Positions 9,221 through 18,919 of a stretch of 64,000 bases of DNA are shown here, in pieces (position 1 is the first letter of the stretch; every line of letters starts with the position of its first letter). The notes below the pieces were generated by a model that was not told the DNA's origin, made no database searches, and was given only the letters and a program-made list of their open reading frames with translations. Location: the NCBI RefSeq assembly GCF_009707465.1, contig NZ_CP046120.1, forward strand, positions 3,439,501 through 3,503,500. Direction: 5' to 3'. The translations under genes and the position numbers were made by a program. Source of the stretch: Novosphingobium sp. Gsoil 351. GTDB taxonomy: Bacteria; Pseudomonadota; Alphaproteobacteria; Sphingomonadales; Sphingomonadaceae.

Positions 9221-10615
9221 GTGAAAGTCGTCACCATCGACGGTATGGACGAGCAGGAATTTCGCCACTCGATCGAAGACATGCTGCGGCATGACCAGGT
9301 CGACGAAGCCGCCACCCGGCTGCGCGCGTTGCTCGAACCCTGCACCGGCGTGCATGAAACCTTGCCGCCGCGCTTCCTCGAGGTGACTTCACGGGACATC
9401 GAAGTCGGCGGCTGGCACCGGCTCGCCGATCGCCTTCTCGATCACGACCGGCCCAATCACAAGATATCCGCGATCGGCGTCACCCTGGCCGATGCCAGGG
9501 TGCTGGGCGGGCCAGGGCCGTCGCGCGGCAGGCTGGCTCCGTTCATCAAGACCTTCTATTTCAACGACGATGCCTACCCGTTTTCGGATGCGACCCGCGA
9601 TGATCTGCTCGATGGCTATTCGCGCGACGGGTTCGAGTGGCAGGGCGACTACCAGGCGACCGACGCGACGCTGTCGATCCGGGGGATCGACGACCTCTAT
9701 GGCGCGATCGTCGAACTTGAAGACCGCCTCCTTGACAGCGCCGACCCCGATGAAGGGGAGATTCGCGCAGGGAGCATCGGAGCCTGCTATCTGGCCACGC
9801 TGATCCACCAGTCCCTGCGCGATACGATCCGCGCGAAGGGACTGCCCCGGCCATTGTGCGTCCTGGCCGCTTGTGACGGGGTCTATCCGTTCTTCGATGC
9901 GCCGGTGGCGGGGACCGACGCGTGTGCGGCAACCGAACCTGCCGACGAGACAATTGCAGGTTCGGACGAGGCGACTTCGGCACCCGACGAAGATGAGGGC
10001 GCCGAAGTTTCGGCCGGCATGGCCAGTTTGCTAAGCCTGGTTTCACAGACCAGGACCAAAGCGCCTGTCATGGTGCTGTGTGACGAGGATGTGGAGGAAG
10101 CGTTCCGCTACACCGAACGCGCGGAAGCCGAGCGGGTAGGCATCGAGGACGGACATGCCCTGAACTTGGCGCTGGCGGAGTCCCAGGCGGCCCTGCTCGC
10201 GCAGGCCCGGGCCGAAGCGGCACTCGTGGCGGGCGAACTGGATTGGGACGAGACAGGCCGGTTCGACCAGGACATCTCCTTTCTCGACCGGACCGATGTG
10301 GACAACCGGGCACAGTTCCTACCAGTGATCGAGGTTCCCTCGCCGCCGGCAAGAGACGAGGAATATCACTTCGAGACAGTCGATACCGGTCAGCCAGACG
10401 ACGAATACCTGAACGGTGACGACGACGATGGCTTGATGGGTCCGGACACTTTCTCCGCGCTCGACGAAGAGAGGGCTTTCGAGGAGTTCGTGACGCCGGC
10501 CAGCCATAGTCTGCGCGCCCGGATCAACTTGCGGAGCCCCGAAGACGACCACGCGCGACCGGGTCTTTTCGCTGCCCCGCTGGCATGGCTCAAACGGCTG
10601 ATCTTCAAACGCTAG
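9221..10615 (+). CDS. Conserved-type hypothetical acidic protein
   Basis: I do not recognise this family. The GTG at 9221 follows GGAGGG by six bases and is the best start (464 residues); an ATG at 9245 is possible. Residues 1-220 look like a folded domain with no signal peptide or membrane segment (SIEDMLRHDQVDEAATRLRA, TFYFNDDAYPFSD, FEWQGDYQATDATLSIRGID, SIGACYLATLIHQSLRD). The middle is Ala/Asp/Glu-rich and probably disordered, including DEATSAPDEDEGAEVS, and the end is basic (LAWLKRLIFKR). The protein is strongly acidic overall. It converges on the cyclase gene, with a small hairpin (CCGATT / AATCGG) in the 49-base gap. No function is offered. Confidence 0.75.
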   Translation: MKVVTIDGMDEQEFRHSIEDMLRHDQVDEAATRLRALLEPCTGVHETLPPRFLEVTSRDIEVGGWHRLADRLLDHDRPNHKISAIGVTLADARVLGGPGPSRGRLAPFIKTFYFNDDAYPFSDATRDDLLDGYSRDGFEWQGDYQATDATLSIRGIDDLYGAIVELEDRLLDSADPDEGEIRAGSIGACYLATLIHQSLRDTIRAKGLPRPLCVLAACDGVYPFFDAPVAGTDACAATEPADETIAGSDEATSAPDEDEGAEVSAGMASLLSLVSQTRTKAPVMVLCDEDVEEAFRYTERAEAERVGIEDGHALNLALAESQAALLAQARAEAALVAGELDWDETGRFDQDISFLDRTDVDNRAQFLPVIEVPSPPARDEEYHFETVDTGQPDDEYLNGDDDDGLMGPDTFSALDEERAFEEFVTPASHSLRARINLRSPEDDHARPGLFAAPLAWLKRLIFKR

Positions 10616-10664
10616 GAACGACCGATCGAGCAAGGCGGCGAAGGCCGATTCCCGGCAATCGGAG

Positions 10665-13376
10665 CTATTTGTCGGTCATCGTCCAGACCCCGTCCCAATC
10701 TTCCGGCGGGGGCGACTTGGAATACTGGCGCACCCGGTCGCGATAGATCTTGGCCGGACCGTCGGCGGGATCGATCGCCAGTAGTCTGCCGAACGCCGCT
10801 TCGGCCTTGCACCAATCGCGCGCGGTGTAGGCGTGGAGACCTTCGTCGTGCAGCTCGAGGATCGCGGCGAGTTGCGCGTAGTTCTCGCCCGCCCGCCAGC
10901 CGACCGCCTCGAACACCGCGACCGGGCGGTCCTTGCCCTTGACCCGCAGCAAGTCGATCTCGCGCAGCAGCGCGGGGGCCTTGAGGCTGGCGACGGTGAA
11001 ATCGGACAGCAGGATGCGCGTGCCGTAAAACTTGTTGGCGCTCTCCAGGCGGCTGGCCAGGTTCACCGCGTCGCCGATCACGGTGTATTCCATGCGCTTG
11101 ACCGAGCCGATGTTGCCGACGATCACGTTGCCCGTCGACAGTCCGATGCCGATGTCGAGCTCGGTCAGGCCCGCGGCGCTCTGGCGGGCGTTGAACGATT
11201 TCAGCGTGCGCAGCATGTCGTTGGCCGCGGCCAGCGCGTTGTCGGGGTCCTCGGGCTTGGGGAAGGGCGCGCCGAACAGCGCCATGATCGCGTCGCCGAT
11301 ATACTTGTCGAGGATGCCGCCGTGCTCGAAGATCACATCGACCATGTCGGTGAAGTAGCTGTTGAGCACCGACACGGTCTCGCGCGCGCCCATCGTCTCG
11401 GCCATCTTGGTGAAGCCGCGCACGTCGGAGAACATGATCGAGACGGTCTGGTCCTTGCCGCTCAGGCCCGCGTCGCCCGCGGCGAGCAGTTCGTCGGCGA
11501 CTTCGGCCGACATGTAGCGCGCCATCGTCGAGCGGACGCGTTTTTCCTCGGTGATGTCTTCGACAACGATCAGCGAACCGATCCTTTGGCCGGCGCCGTC
11601 GATCAGCGGCGCGGCGGTGAGGTTCACGGTGGAGGTGGTGCCGTCGCGGCGGGTCAGCTCGGCATCGACGGCGATGCTGTTCTGTCCGGTGGCGATCGTC
11701 TCACGCAGGTTCTGCATGATCCAGCGGTTGGGCCGGGTGACGATGTCGTCGAACTTGCGCCCGATGATCTGCTCGACTGGCAGGCCGATGGTCGCGACGG
11801 CCGGATCGTTGGCGGTGACCACCACGTTGTCGCTGTCGAGCGAGACGATGCCGTTGGAAATCGATTGGAGGATGGATTCGTTGTAGTTCTTGATGTTCAG
11901 GACGTCTTCGAACAGCCGCGCGTTCTCGAGACTGACCGCAACTTGCGCCGCGAACGCGCGCAGCCGTGCCTCGTCCTTCTGCGTGAACCCGCCATCGCGC
12001 TTGTTGAGGACCTGGGCCACGCCGATCCGCCCGCCCGACTTGTTGATGATCGGGGCGGCGAGGATCGAGCGAGTCACGAAGCCGGTGCTCTTGTCGACCT
12101 GCTGGCTGAAGCGCGTGTCCGCATAGGGATCGGCGATATTCTCGACCACGCCGCTGGTGAACACCGCCCCGGCGATTCCCTGGTTGGACGGAATGCGGAT
12201 TTCGCGAGTTTCGATCCCCGCGGCATAGACCGAGACCAGCTCGTCGCGCTTGGGATCGTGGACGAACAGCGTGGAACGCTCGGCATTGAGCAGTTCGGCC
12301 GTAACTTCCATGATCCGTTCGATCAGCACTTCGAGCTTGAGTTCGCCCGACAGGTCGGAGCTGATCGATAGAATGCGCTGCTCGTCGCGCAGCGAATCGA
12401 CCATCAAGCTGAAGCCACGGAAGAGCTCGGCGTATTCGTCGGTGCTGATGACGTCGAGGTGGGCTTCGTCGAGCTTCCCGCTCTCCACTTTCTCCATCGC
12501 CTCGAGCATGCGCTTGGCCGATCGCGAGACATCCTGCGCCGTCAAGAGCCCCATCGCGAAGGCTCCGGCGATGCACACCGTGATCACCGCGCCGATCCAT
12601 ACGTAAAGCGGCGTCATATTCTCGCCGCCGAAGCTGAAATCACCTGGCGAGATGATCCGCTGAACCTTGAACACCACCGAGAACGCAAAGAAGATCAGCG
12701 GCAGCGAGGCGACCCCGATCGCCAGGTAAAGCAGCTTTTCGCGCAAGCGAATCGAGATCAGCTTGGCTTCCTTCTCGGGCGGAAGCTGTTCGCCCAACCG
12801 CTGGCTCAGGCGGCGGATCACCGGCTCGATCTCGCGCCCGACCGAGAAGTATTCGAAGATCGCGTGGGTGGGCGAGGCGAAGAAGATCACCGTCGCGCAG
12901 AAGGCACCCATCTGCCAATATTGGAACCCCGCGTCGAAGACCAGGTTCGACAACATGAACGCGACCACCAGCAAGGTCATCGCCATCGGGCCATGGAACA
13001 GCGTAACTCTCAGGAAGGCCAGCAGCGGCAGGTTGAGCGCCTGCACTATCCCGTCGCCCAGAATGTCGCGGTTGGGCAGGCCGAAATCGTCCAGCAGGTC
13101 TAGCGCGCGGCTGATCGGGCGTAGCTGGTAGTGGATGAAGAGAATGTCGAGCGTGGTATAGAGCGACATCCCGACCGGGATCATCGGCCCCCAGATAAGC
13201 CACTGCCGCAGGGTGAACTCGCCGCCGACGATGACCAGCATGAGCGTGACCGCCGCAGCGATGGTCGAGGCGAGCAGGTAGAGCCACGAGACGCGCAGGA
13301 AAAGCGCGCGGGACGAGCGCCGGGGGACCGGCGACTTCGCACGTCCTGCAGGCCGTATGGTGGGAAAGTGCAACAC
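10665..13376 (-). CDS. Membrane-bound class III nucleotide cyclase with GAF and PAS domains
   Basis: This protein probably makes a cyclic nucleotide in response to ligands bound by its sensor domains. Of about 903 residues, 30-285 hold six hydrophobic helices, followed by a HAMP-like linker, a GAF domain (about 342-485), a PAS domain (about 499-605) and the catalytic domain (about 645-810). Both metal-binding Asp motifs are present (FSDVRGFT and KYIGDAIMALFG), as is the transition-state pair in GDAVNLASRLE. The position before GIGLSTG that is usually Lys in adenylate cyclases is Asp, so ATP versus GTP preference is uncertain. The start is unclear (GTG 13376, TTG 13373 or TTG 13400). Confidence 0.88.
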   Translation of the reverse strand: MLHFPTIRPAGRAKSPVPRRSSRALFLRVSWLYLLASTIAAAVTLMLVIVGGEFTLRQWLIWGPMIPVGMSLYTTLDILFIHYQLRPISRALDLLDDFGLPNRDILGDGIVQALNLPLLAFLRVTLFHGPMAMTLLVVAFMLSNLVFDAGFQYWQMGAFCATVIFFASPTHAIFEYFSVGREIEPVIRRLSQRLGEQLPPEKEAKLISIRLREKLLYLAIGVASLPLIFFAFSVVFKVQRIISPGDFSFGGENMTPLYVWIGAVITVCIAGAFAMGLLTAQDVSRSAKRMLEAMEKVESGKLDEAHLDVISTDEYAELFRGFSLMVDSLRDEQRILSISSDLSGELKLEVLIERIMEVTAELLNAERSTLFVHDPKRDELVSVYAAGIETREIRIPSNQGIAGAVFTSGVVENIADPYADTRFSQQVDKSTGFVTRSILAAPIINKSGGRIGVAQVLNKRDGGFTQKDEARLRAFAAQVAVSLENARLFEDVLNIKNYNESILQSISNGIVSLDSDNVVVTANDPAVATIGLPVEQIIGRKFDDIVTRPNRWIMQNLRETIATGQNSIAVDAELTRRDGTTSTVNLTAAPLIDGAGQRIGSLIVVEDITEEKRVRSTMARYMSAEVADELLAAGDAGLSGKDQTVSIMFSDVRGFTKMAETMGARETVSVLNSYFTDMVDVIFEHGGILDKYIGDAIMALFGAPFPKPEDPDNALAAANDMLRTLKSFNARQSAAGLTELDIGIGLSTGNVIVGNIGSVKRMEYTVIGDAVNLASRLESANKFYGTRILLSDFTVASLKAPALLREIDLLRVKGKDRPVAVFEAVGWRAGENYAQLAAILELHDEGLHAYTARDWCKAEAAFGRLLAIDPADGPAKIYRDRVRQYSKSPPPEDWDGVWTMTDK

Positions 13377-13517
13377 TGAGCCCCCGCTGCTGCACGCCAA
13401 GCTACCACAAACCGCGCGCTACGGAACTGGAAAGCACACCCCTGCGCGACTTTGCCCCCGGATTGAGCGATTTGAGGAGATTGTCGCCCCGCGCGTTTGG
13501 GGTTACGCTCACCTGCA

Positions 13518-13916
13518 ATGAAGGAACTGTTCCAGCATGCCGCCGTCACCGACGGGGTCACCGTGCGCGTCGCGGTCAACTTCCTGCCCGAGCAATCGCG
13601 GGTCGAGGCGGGCAAGTGGTTCTGGGTCTATCACATCCGCATCGAGAATGGGTCGGACCAGCCGGTCCAGCTCGTTACCCGCCACTGGCGGATCACCGAC
13701 GGGCGCGGCATGGTCAACTTCGTCGACGGCGAAGGCGTGGTCGGCGAACAGCCGCTGCTCAAGCCGGGACAAAGCCACGACTACGTCAGCGGCTGCCCGC
13801 TGGCGACGCATCACGGTTCGATGGAAGGCCACTATACGATGCGCCGGGCCGACGGAAAGCTGATCGAAGTGGCAATCCCGTTCTTCCCGCTCGCGGCGCC
13901 TGCAACGGCGGGGTGA
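13518..13916 (+). CDS. apaG: ApaG domain protein (Co2+/Mg2+ efflux protein ApaG family)
   Basis: ApaG is a small fibronectin-III-like beta-sandwich protein linked to metal tolerance and ApaH-type signalling; its biochemical role is still unsettled. The 132-residue product has the whole domain: YHIRIENGSDQPVQLVTRHW, ITDGRGMVNFVDGEGVVGEQP, then the diagnostic SGCPLATHHGSMEGHYTM. I chose ATG 13518, giving MKELFQHAAVTDGV, rather than a start seven codons upstream. It is divergent from the membrane cyclase, with about 140 bases between them. No apaH or ksgA is adjacent. Confidence 0.93.
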   Translation: MKELFQHAAVTDGVTVRVAVNFLPEQSRVEAGKWFWVYHIRIENGSDQPVQLVTRHWRITDGRGMVNFVDGEGVVGEQPLLKPGQSHDYVSGCPLATHHGSMEGHYTMRRADGKLIEVAIPFFPLAAPATAG

Positions 13917-14103
13917 GGGGACGAATAGCGAGCCTCTTGCGGCCTTTGCCGATTTTGGTTGCCCATGTTTGGCCAGACGCTTTCGGAATGAAAGTGTCCC
14001 GTCCGCTCCATACCCCCCACCCTATGGGCCCGCGCCGGCCTCTCCCCGCGAAGCTCTCCCGCCAAGCCTTGCCCAATCCGCCTCCGCGCACTAGCCAGCG
14101 CGC

Positions 14104-14901
14104 ATGAAGCGCACCCATCTTCCGCTCAACGGTCTGCGCGTGCTCGATGCGGCGGCGCGGCATTTGTCGTTTACGCGCGCGGCCGACGAGTTGGCGGTGA
14201 CCCCTGCAGCGGTCGGCCAGCAGATCCGCGCGCTGGAAGACTTGTTGGGCGTCGTGCTGTTCCGCCGCACGCCCAAGGGTCTCGAGCTGACCGGCGAGGC
14301 GGTGGCCGGGCTCGATCCGTTGCGCGAGGGGTTTTTGCGCTTCGAAGAGGCGGTCCAGGCGATCCAGGCGGGCCAATCGAGCCACGTCTACACGATCGCG
14401 GTGCCGCGCGATCTGCTCGGGCTATGGCTCGCTCCCCGGCTCGCCGGGTTCCGCCACGAGAATCCGCAGGTACGCTATGCGCTGGTCGCGGGGGACGCGG
14501 AGATGGACTTCACCGAAGCCAACCTCGATCTCGCGATCCGCTTTGGCGAGGGGCCGGGCGAACTCGAAGGCGTGGCGCTGGGCAATACCGACCGGGTCGT
14601 CGTCACGCCGTCGGACGGCGATGGGATCCCTGCTTGGATCGGCTGGCCCGGCGACGCCGTACCCGATGGCGAGGAGCCCGCGCTTAGCGTTGCCGACGCC
14701 GGGCTGGCGATCTCCGCGGCCGCAGCCGGTCTCGGCCGCGCGCGCGTTCCCGCGCTTCTCGCCGATGCCGCGCTCGCCGCCGGGCAGCGCATCGCCCTGG
14801 GAACGCGCGAGGCCTGCCGCCACGGTTACTGGCTGGTCGCTCCGACCCCGCAGTGGCGCCAGAAGAAGGTCAAGGCGCTGGTGGGGTATTTGACGGCCTG
14901 A
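14104..14901 (+). CDS. LysR-family regulator of the GcvA type
   Basis: A DNA-binding activator or repressor with an N-terminal winged helix-turn-helix (LRVLDAAARHLSFTRAADEL, then TPAAVGQQIRALEDLLGV, residues 9-58) and a C-terminal effector domain (IAVPRDLLGLWLAPRLAGF). At 265 residues it is slightly shorter than usual for LysR proteins (about 300). The LPLNGLRVLDAAARHLSFTRAADEL opening is typical of the GcvA/AmpR branch. It converges on putA with a 22-base gap, so regulation of proline catabolism is conceivable but unproven; convergent genes are not the usual LysR target layout. Confidence 0.85.
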   Translation: MKRTHLPLNGLRVLDAAARHLSFTRAADELAVTPAAVGQQIRALEDLLGVVLFRRTPKGLELTGEAVAGLDPLREGFLRFEEAVQAIQAGQSSHVYTIAVPRDLLGLWLAPRLAGFRHENPQVRYALVAGDAEMDFTEANLDLAIRFGEGPGELEGVALGNTDRVVVTPSDGDGIPAWIGWPGDAVPDGEEPALSVADAGLAISAAAAGLGRARVPALLADAALAAGQRIALGTREACRHGYWLVAPTPQWRQKKVKALVGYLTA

Positions 14902-14923
14902 TCCTGCCCTTGCCGGGGGAGCC

Positions 14924-17900
14924 TCAGCCGCCCGCCATGAGGCTGGCATTCCCCCCCGCCGCCGTCGTGTCTATGCACACCACGCGTTCGGTGGCGAAAC
15001 GCGCGACATAGTTGGGACCGCCGGCTTTCGGACCTGTTCCCGAGAGCCCCTCACCGCCGAAAGGCTGGCTTTCGACCACGGCGCCGATCTGGTTGCGGTT
15101 GACGTAGAGGTTGCCGACCTTTGCGTGCGCCTCGACGAAGGCGCGGGTTGCGTCGATCCGGCTGTGGAGGCCGAGGGTGAGGCCGAACCCGGTGGTGTTG
15201 ATCGCGTCGAGCGCTGCGCCGAGGTCCTCGCCCTTGAACCGCGCGACGTGTAGGACCGGGCCGAAATTCTCCTTCTCGAGATCGGTGATGCTGTCGATCT
15301 CGATGATCGTGGGCGGCACGAAATGGCCGTTGGTGGCGCTTTCGGGGAGGCCGCGCTGCCAGACCTTGCGCCCGGCCTGCTTCATCGCGTCGATGTGGGC
15401 TTCAAGGCCCCGCTTCGCCTCGGCGTCGATCACCGGGCCGACATCGGTCGTCAAATCCTCCGGGTCGCCGATTACGAGCGCTTCCATCGCGCCGCGGATC
15501 ATCGCCAGCATCGCGTCGGCAACGTCGTCCTGAAGATACAGCACGCGCAGCGCCGAGGCAGCGCTGCCCGGCCGACTGGAACGCGCTGGCGATCACGTCG
15601 CGGGTGACCTGCTCGGGCAGGGCCGAGCTGTCGACCAGCATCGCATTCTGCCCGCCGGTTTCGGCGACGAGCGTCGCCAGCGGGCCATCGCGGCCGGCGA
15701 GCGCGCGGTTGATGATGCGTGCGGTGTCGGTCGATCCGGTGAACGCGACCCCGGCGACCAGCGGATGTGCGGTGATCGCCGCCCCGACCATGCCATCGCC
15801 AGGCAGCACCTGGATCACCCCATCGGGAATCCCGGCGTGATGGCACAACCGGACCGCCAGCCCGCCGAGCAGCGGGGTCTGCTCGGCGGGCTTGGCCAGC
15901 ACCGTGTTGCCCGCAGCGAGCGCGGCGGCGGCGGGGCCGATGAAGATCGCCAGCGGGAAGTTCCACGGCGCGATTGTGGCGAAGACACCGCGACCGTGAT
16001 GGCTCAGTCGGTTGGTCTCGCCGGTTGGGCCGGGAAGCTGCGTGTCGTGGGTAAATAGCCGCCGGGCTTCGCTGGCGTAGTAACGCAGGAAATCGACCGC
16101 CTCGCGCAGTTCGAGCACCGCGTCGGGCAGGGTCTTGCCGGCTTCGCGGCAGCACAGCGAGAGGATCTCGTCGGCGTGGGCTTCGAACGTTGCGGCCGCG
16201 GCATCGAGCAGCGCGGCGCGGTGCTCCCCGCCCAGCGCGTCCCACCCTGGCTGGGCTGCGGCGGCGCGGTGCGCGGCGAGATCGACATCGTCGCCGGTCG
16301 CGTCGGTGCAGTGACCCACAAGGCTCGTCCGGTCATGAGGCGAGTGGATCGGGCGGGTGCTGCCGCTCTCGCTGATCGGCGAGGTGGCGCCGGCCTCCCA
16401 CACTTTCGCCTTCAACCCCTCCAATCGCTCCACCAACGGCCTCCGCACCAGCGGGTCCGCCAAATCGATCCCCAAGCTGTTCGCCCGGCCCGGGAAAATG
16501 TCGCCCGGAAGGGGGATCGCCGGGTTGCGCCTGGGCGTCAGCGCCTCCAGTTCCGCCACCGGATCGCCGGTGAGCGCGGCAACCGGCACTTCCGCGTCGG
16601 CCATGCGGTTGACGAAGCTGGAATTGGCGCCGTTCTCGAGCAGGCGGCGCACGAGGTAGGCGAGCAGATCCTTGTGCCCGCCGACGGGCGCGTAAATCCG
16701 TACCGGGGTGCGAGCATTCCCCTCTATTTTCGCCAGTTCTTCATAGACTTCCTCGCCCATCCCGTGAAGTCGCTGGAATTCGAAGCGCGCGTCCGATCCG
16801 GCCAGCGCTTTGATCGCGCCGATGGTATAGGCGTTGTGCGTGGCGAAGGCGGGGTAGATCGCGTCTGGCGCGGCGAGCAGCTTGGCGGCGCATGCTAGAT
16901 AGGAAACATCGGTCGCAACCTTGCGTGTAAAAACCGGAAAATCCGCGAACCCGCCGACCTGCGAGTGCTTGATCTCGCTGTCCCAGTATGCGCCCTTGAC
17001 CAGCCGGACCATGATGGTGCGGCTATGGCGACGGGCCAGCGCGATCGTCCACTCGACGAGCGGGACGGCGCGCTTCGAATAGGCTTGCAGCGCGAGCCCG
17101 AAGCCCTGCCAGCCGCCGGCAAACAGCTCGTCGTCCGCGACCAGCGCGGCGACCAGGTCCATGCTGAGTTCGAGCCGTTCGGCCTCCTCGGCGTCGATGG
17201 TGAAGTGGATGTCGGCGTCGCGCGCCTGGACAGCGAGGTCGCGTAGCACCGGCAGCAGCGCAGCCTTGGCGGCATCTGCGTGGAGGAATTCGTAGCGTGG
17301 GTGAAGCGCCGAAAGCTTTACCGAAATCCCCGGCGAGCGGACCACGCCCGGATTGCCAGTGGCCTTCGCCTCACGCGCGATCGTCGCCAGCGCCGCCTGG
17401 TAGCTCAGCCGGTAGCGCTCGGCGTCGGCGAACGTCATCGCCGCTTCGCCCAGCATGTCGAAGCTGTGACTGAGGCCTCGTGCGCGTTCGGGTGTGGCCC
17501 TCGCCAGCGCCTCGTCGATCGTTCGTCCGAACACGAATTGCCCGCCGAGAATCTTCATCGCCTGAAGCGTTGCGGTGCGGATGACCGGCTCGCCCAGCCG
17601 CCCGACCGCACGTTTGAGACTGGCTCCCAGGCCCGCCGCTTGCGCACGCCGCTGGTCGAGAACCCGCCCAGTCAGCATCAGCGAGAAGGTGGCGGCGTTG
17701 ACGAACGTGCTGGAACTGTCGCCGAGATGCTCGGACCAGTCGATCCCGCCCAGCTTGTCGTGGATCAGCGCGTCGGCGGTGGCCGTGTCGGGCACGCGCA
17801 GCAGCGCTTCGGCGAGGCACATCAGCGCGATACCTTCATCGGTGCCGAGACCGTAAGCTTGAAGAAACGCGTCGAGCCCCGAAGCCTTGCGCGCCCGCGC

Positions 17901-18050
17901 GCCCTCGACCAATTGCGCGGCCAGTGCGGCAGCCTGCGGATGCACCGCGCGTGCCGGCGTGGCCTCGCGCAGGCGCTCCGCTAGGCAAGCCTCTTCCTCC
18001 TGGCGATAGGCGGCGCGCACGGCGGCGCGGGTCGGTTCGGCTGGCGGCAC
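14924..18050 (-). CDS. putA: Bifunctional proline dehydrogenase / P5C dehydrogenase, frameshifted in this sequence
   Basis: PutA oxidises proline to glutamate in two steps, FAD then NAD+. The PRODH barrel (about residues 120-430) shows RLVKGAYWDSEIKHSQ and FATHNAYTIGAIKAL; the ALDH domain (about 540-1030) shows ETGGQN and the catalytic Cys in SAGQRC. Right after that Cys codon the frame breaks: removing one G from the GG at 15557-15558 restores SALRVLYLQDD and a protein of about 1041 residues. The start is GTG 18050. No ribbon-helix-helix head precedes the PRODH arm, unlike the E. coli autorepressor form, so another regulator is needed. The break is most likely an assembly error. Confidence 0.92.
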
Positions 18051-18298
18051 GTTGGTTGCTTTCGAAACGGGTTTGGGAGCCCATGCACCAGCCCGAGGGT
18101 AGCTTCAATCCACCACTCGTCTCCGCTCGTGTCGAGCGAAGTCGGGACATTGCGCGCGAGTTGCGGCACGCGCGCGATCTCTCGACTTCGTTTGGGATGG
18201 ATAGGCATTGTTGTTCGCTCGGAATGAGCGGCGTATTGCTGCCTTTAGCGAGCAACTGAGAGTTGTCATCGTGCCTTCATGACCGCAAAGGTTCGCCG
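18051..18298. other. Intergenic region between putA and pgl with a large palindromic repeat
   Basis: This 248-base gap separates divergent putA and pgl. In many sphingomonads zwf precedes pgl; no zwf fragment is visible here. The region holds the repeat at 18125-18196 and presumably the promoters of both transcripts, but I cannot place convincing -35/-10 elements. Confidence 0.5.
18125..18196. repeat. Extragenic palindromic repeat with nested arms
   Basis: Outer arms CGAAGTCGGGA (18137-18147) and TCTCGACTTCG (18180-18190) pair with one mismatch. Inner arms GCGCGCG (18152-18158) and CGCGCGC (18169-18175) pair perfectly. The leading cgctcgtgtcgagcgaagtc is the shared family core, reverse-complementary to the core at 1831-1851. 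Confidence 0.75.
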
Positions 18299-18919
18299 AT
18301 GACCGCCGCCGCCTCCGTCACCTGGGCCGACCCCGGCGATCTCGCCGCCGTCGCCGCGCGGATCGCCGCCGAAGTGGCGCGCCCGGGCAAGAAGCGGATC
18401 GCCATTGCGGGCGGGTCTACCCCCGGCAAAGTGCTGCAACTCCTGGCCGCGCAAAACCTCGACTGGTCGGGGGTCAGGATCGTTCCCACCGACGATCGCC
18501 AGGTTCCGCCCGATCATCCCGCCAGCAACCTCGGCGCGCTGCGCCGCGCGTTCGCGGGTACCGCCGCCGAAATTCTGCCGCTGGCCGACGGCGATCGGCC
18601 CGCGCGGTTCGATCTGGTGTGGCTGGGGATGGGGGAGGACGGTCATATCGCTTCGCTGTTCCCGCGGATGTGCGCCGAGCCGTGCAAGCGCCGCCGAGTG
18701 ATCGCGGTCACCCCGATCCCCTTGCCGCTCGAAGCGCCGTTTGCGCGGCTGACGCTGAACCGGAAGGCGCTTACCGCGGCCGAGGCGGTCATCCTCGTCG
18801 TAACCGGACGCGCCAAGCGCACGGTGATCGAGCACGCCCTGGGCGGGGCCGATTCTTATCCGGTCTCGGATATCCTGCGTGGCCCCGGCCCACCGGTCAC
18901 GATCTATTGGAGCGAATGA
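18299..18919 (+). CDS. pgl: 6-phosphogluconolactonase
   Basis: Pgl hydrolyses 6-phosphogluconolactone ahead of Edd. The 206-residue protein has the DevB/Pgl motifs: [47 protein letters not shown], and a C-terminal YPVSDIL. I start at ATG 18299 rather than a start 12 codons earlier. Residues about 121-131 ([11 protein letters not shown]) look unlike the family, and the +1 frame across the same bases reads more plausibly ([11 protein letters not shown]), so a compensated pair of indels is possible. It overlaps edd by 4 bases. Confidence 0.9.
   Translation: MTAAASVTWADPGDLAAVAARIAAEVARPGKKRIAIAGGSTPGKVLQLLAAQNLDWSGVRIVPTDDRQVPPDHPASNLGALRRAFAGTAAEILPLADGDRPARFDLVWLGMGEDGHIASLFPRMCAEPCKRRRVIAVTPIPLPLEAPFARLTLNRKALTAAEAVILVVTGRAKRTVIEHALGGADSYPVSDILRGPGPPVTIYWSE

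Noticed and set aside
10833..12371. A 512-codon frame opposite the membrane cyclase
   Set aside because: Antisense shadow; Gly/Arg/Asp/His composition is typical of reverse frames here.
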